7,355 nt of DNA from Chloroflexota bacterium (GTDB lineage: Bacteria; Chloroflexota; Anaerolineae; Thermoflexales; Thermoflexaceae): NCBI GenBank assembly GCA_030550075.1, contig JAUQQB010000135.1, forward strand, positions 1-7,355. The letters run 5' to 3'. Numbering within the stretch: the stretch's first letter is position 1; each line of letters starts with the position of its first letter. The translations under genes and the position numbers were made by a program. Positions 6,853 to 7,355 of this stretch are shown here, one piece after another. The notes beneath the pieces were generated by a model. The model worked only from the letters and a program-made list of their open reading frames with translations, did no database searches and had not been told where the DNA came from.

Positions 6853-6872
6853 GGGACGGCGCAGGCCGTCCC
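6853..6872. repeat. 8-bp perfect hairpin
   Basis: GGGACGGC (6853-6860) and GCCGTCCC (6865-6872) pair perfectly around a 4-base loop. This is one of the strongest stems in the repeat block. It has no U-run on either side, so it is not read as a terminator. Confidence 0.6.
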
Positions 6873-6890
6873 GTGGCCGAAGGCCCAGAG

Positions 6891-6950
6891 AGGCCGCCGC
6901 CTCGGGCGAGCAATGTCATGGCGAGCGGAGCGAAGCCACCTCGGCGGCCT
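6891..6950. repeat. 60-bp unit bounded by 9-bp inverted repeats
   Basis: AGGCCGCCG (6891-6899) and CGGCGGCCT (6942-6950) are perfect inverted repeats bounding a 42-bp core. The core carries the GTCATGGCGAGCGGAGCGAAG-type string known as a dispersed repeat in several phyla. It looks like an inserted palindromic repeat nested within the larger block. Confidence 0.5.
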
Positions 6951-6976
6951 GTCCCGAGCGCCAGCGAGGAATGGCC

Positions 6977-7061
6977 CTCGCCGCGTGGCGGGCCGTGGCC
7001 CCACGGGGCGAGGCCCCTTGGCCACGCCGCGAGCGGCTCGCCGCGTGGCGGGCCGTGGCCC
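6977..7061. repeat. 25-bp exact direct repeat, 60 bp apart
   Basis: Positions 6977-7001 and 7037-7061 are identical over 25 bp (beginning CTCGCCGCGTGGC). They start exactly 60 bp apart, so both copies fall in the same reading frame. Between them nested stems at 6995-7000/7020-7025 and 7005-7009/7013-7017 form a compact hairpin, and 7021-7033 pairs with 7037-7049 at 12 of 13 bases. Confidence 0.8.
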
Positions 7062-7127
7062 TTCAGTCGGCGCAACAGCGGCCCACCCGCGCCCGACAGG
7101 TTTGGGACGCACTCAGGGAGCCTGCGG

Positions 7128-7355
7128 CTATTTCCCCGCCATCAGCCCCTGCTCCTGGAGGCGGCGGACCAGGTCCTCGCCCCAGCGGGAGCCTTTGCGG
7201 TAGAAGACGGCTGGCTGGCCCAGCGGCGCGTCCACCGTGATGTGCTGACAACCCGTGTAGGTCCTGCCGCTCCAGAGATGGACCCAATCCCCGAAGGGAA
7301 GGTACACCTTCACGCGTGTGGCCCCCTTATCCAGCACCGGCGCAATCAGGAAGTC
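7128..7355 (-). CDS. Glycoside hydrolase family 31, C-terminal fragment (YihQ-like alpha-glycosidase)
   Basis: The last 75 residues of an alpha-glycosidase whose gene continues past the right edge of the window. The visible end reads DFLIAPVLDKGA, then VYLPFGDWVHLWSG, then ITVDAPLGQPAVFYRKGS. These are the beta-sandwich motifs that follow the GH31 catalytic barrel. The WVH-W-G and PLG-P-VFYR patterns resemble E. coli YihQ, a sulfoquinovosidase, more than typical alpha-glucosidase or alpha-xylosidase ends. The catalytic aspartates and substrate-binding residues are not in the window, so the substrate stays open: sulfoquinovoside, alpha-glucoside or alpha-xyloside. The stop is TAG at 7130-7128. 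The gene shares orientation with the repressor operon, but the repeat block and a strong promoter lie between, so it is probably a separate transcription unit. GH31 is confident; the YihQ-like placement is moderate. Confidence 0.8.
   Translation of the reverse strand, partial: DFLIAPVLDKGATRVKVYLPFGDWVHLWSGRTYTGCQHITVDAPLGQPAVFYRKGSRWGEDLVRRLQEQGLMAGK

Larger units (their letters stand above)
6687..7112. mobile_element. Hairpin-dense repeat block with imperfect terminal inverted repeats (MITE-like)
   Basis: This block fills most of the gap between the GH31 gene and the repressor promoter and holds no credible gene. Its ends, plus-strand 6687-6708 and minus-strand 7112-7091, agree at 18 of 22 bases with shared cores GTCCCAA and TGTCGGGC. 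Inside are successive inverted repeats: 6711-6715/6719-6723, 6729-6735/6739-6745, 6778-6786/6802-6810, 6825-6830/6835-6840, 6853-6860/6865-6872, 6891-6899/6942-6950, 6995-7000/7020-7025 and 7021-7033/7037-7049. Around 6910-6936 lies a string of the GTCATGGCGAGCGGAGCGAAG type, which I recognise as a widespread intergenic repeat. Open frames across it give Arg/Pro/Ala-rich low-complexity peptides. No clear target-site duplication is seen, so mobility is an inference. Confidence 0.5.

Noticed and set aside
6671..7075. Minus-strand 134-codon frame in the repeat block (contains ADFQSALRLP and RRGGFAPLAMT)
   Set aside because: These strings are familiar translations of dispersed intergenic repeats and recur in spurious hypothetical proteins; the DNA is explained by inverted and direct repeats.
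6687..7112. CRISPR array
   Set aside because: Only two copies of one 25-bp direct repeat occur, the spacing is filled by self-complementary sequence, and no regular repeat-spacer pattern or cas gene is present.
5566..7203. 545-codon plus-strand open frame spanning the repressor gene and the repeat block
   Set aside because: It crosses the antisense of the repressor, its promoter and operators, and the hairpin block; its C-terminal part is low-complexity translation of repeats.

Overview
The window is a sugar-uptake and glycoside-hydrolysis locus from a GC-rich bacterium. Every convincing gene lies on the minus strand. The organism is probably a member of Chloroflexota (Anaerolineae-like). 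This is inferred from the Val/Thr-rich linker behind the lipoprotein cysteine of the binding protein and from the intergenic palindromic repeats; no marker gene is present to confirm it.

Layout in the direction of transcription (right to left): (1) 7355-7128, the C-terminal end of a glycoside hydrolase family 31 enzyme, closest in motif to the YihQ-like branch, with its gene body outside the window; (2) 7112-6687, a gene-free, hairpin-dense block bounded by imperfect terminal inverted repeats, resembling a MITE or composite REP-type element; (3) 6674-6622, a consensus sigma-70 promoter (TTGACA, 17 bp, TATAAT, extended TGn) running directly into two abutting 12-bp LacI-type operators; (4) 6603-5593, a LacI-family repressor; (5) 5435-4110, a lipoprotein sugar-binding protein; (6) a perfect 15-bp stem-loop at 4096-4064; (7) 4037-3153 and 3150-2311, the two membrane permeases of the same ABC importer; (8) a 227-bp gap with two small hairpins, a probable second promoter, a 10-codon upstream frame and a tandem 10-bp repeat; (9) 2083-53, a GH42 beta-galactosidase.

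Proposed working: the lipoprotein captures a galactose-containing oligosaccharide or glycoside outside the cell, the two permeases import it using an ATPase encoded elsewhere, and the cytoplasmic GH42 enzyme removes beta-galactosyl units. The LacI protein probably represses its own promoter and, by read-through, the transporter genes, because no convincing separate promoter is visible ahead of the binding protein. The stem-loop after the binding-protein gene would favour more binding protein than permease. GH42 appears to have an additional promoter of its own. The neighbouring GH31 enzyme may act on a linked substrate, but its active-site region is not in the window.

The gene families are all known. 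The most interesting material is regulatory and structural: the abutting operators over the start site, the repeat block, and the leader of the GH42 gene.
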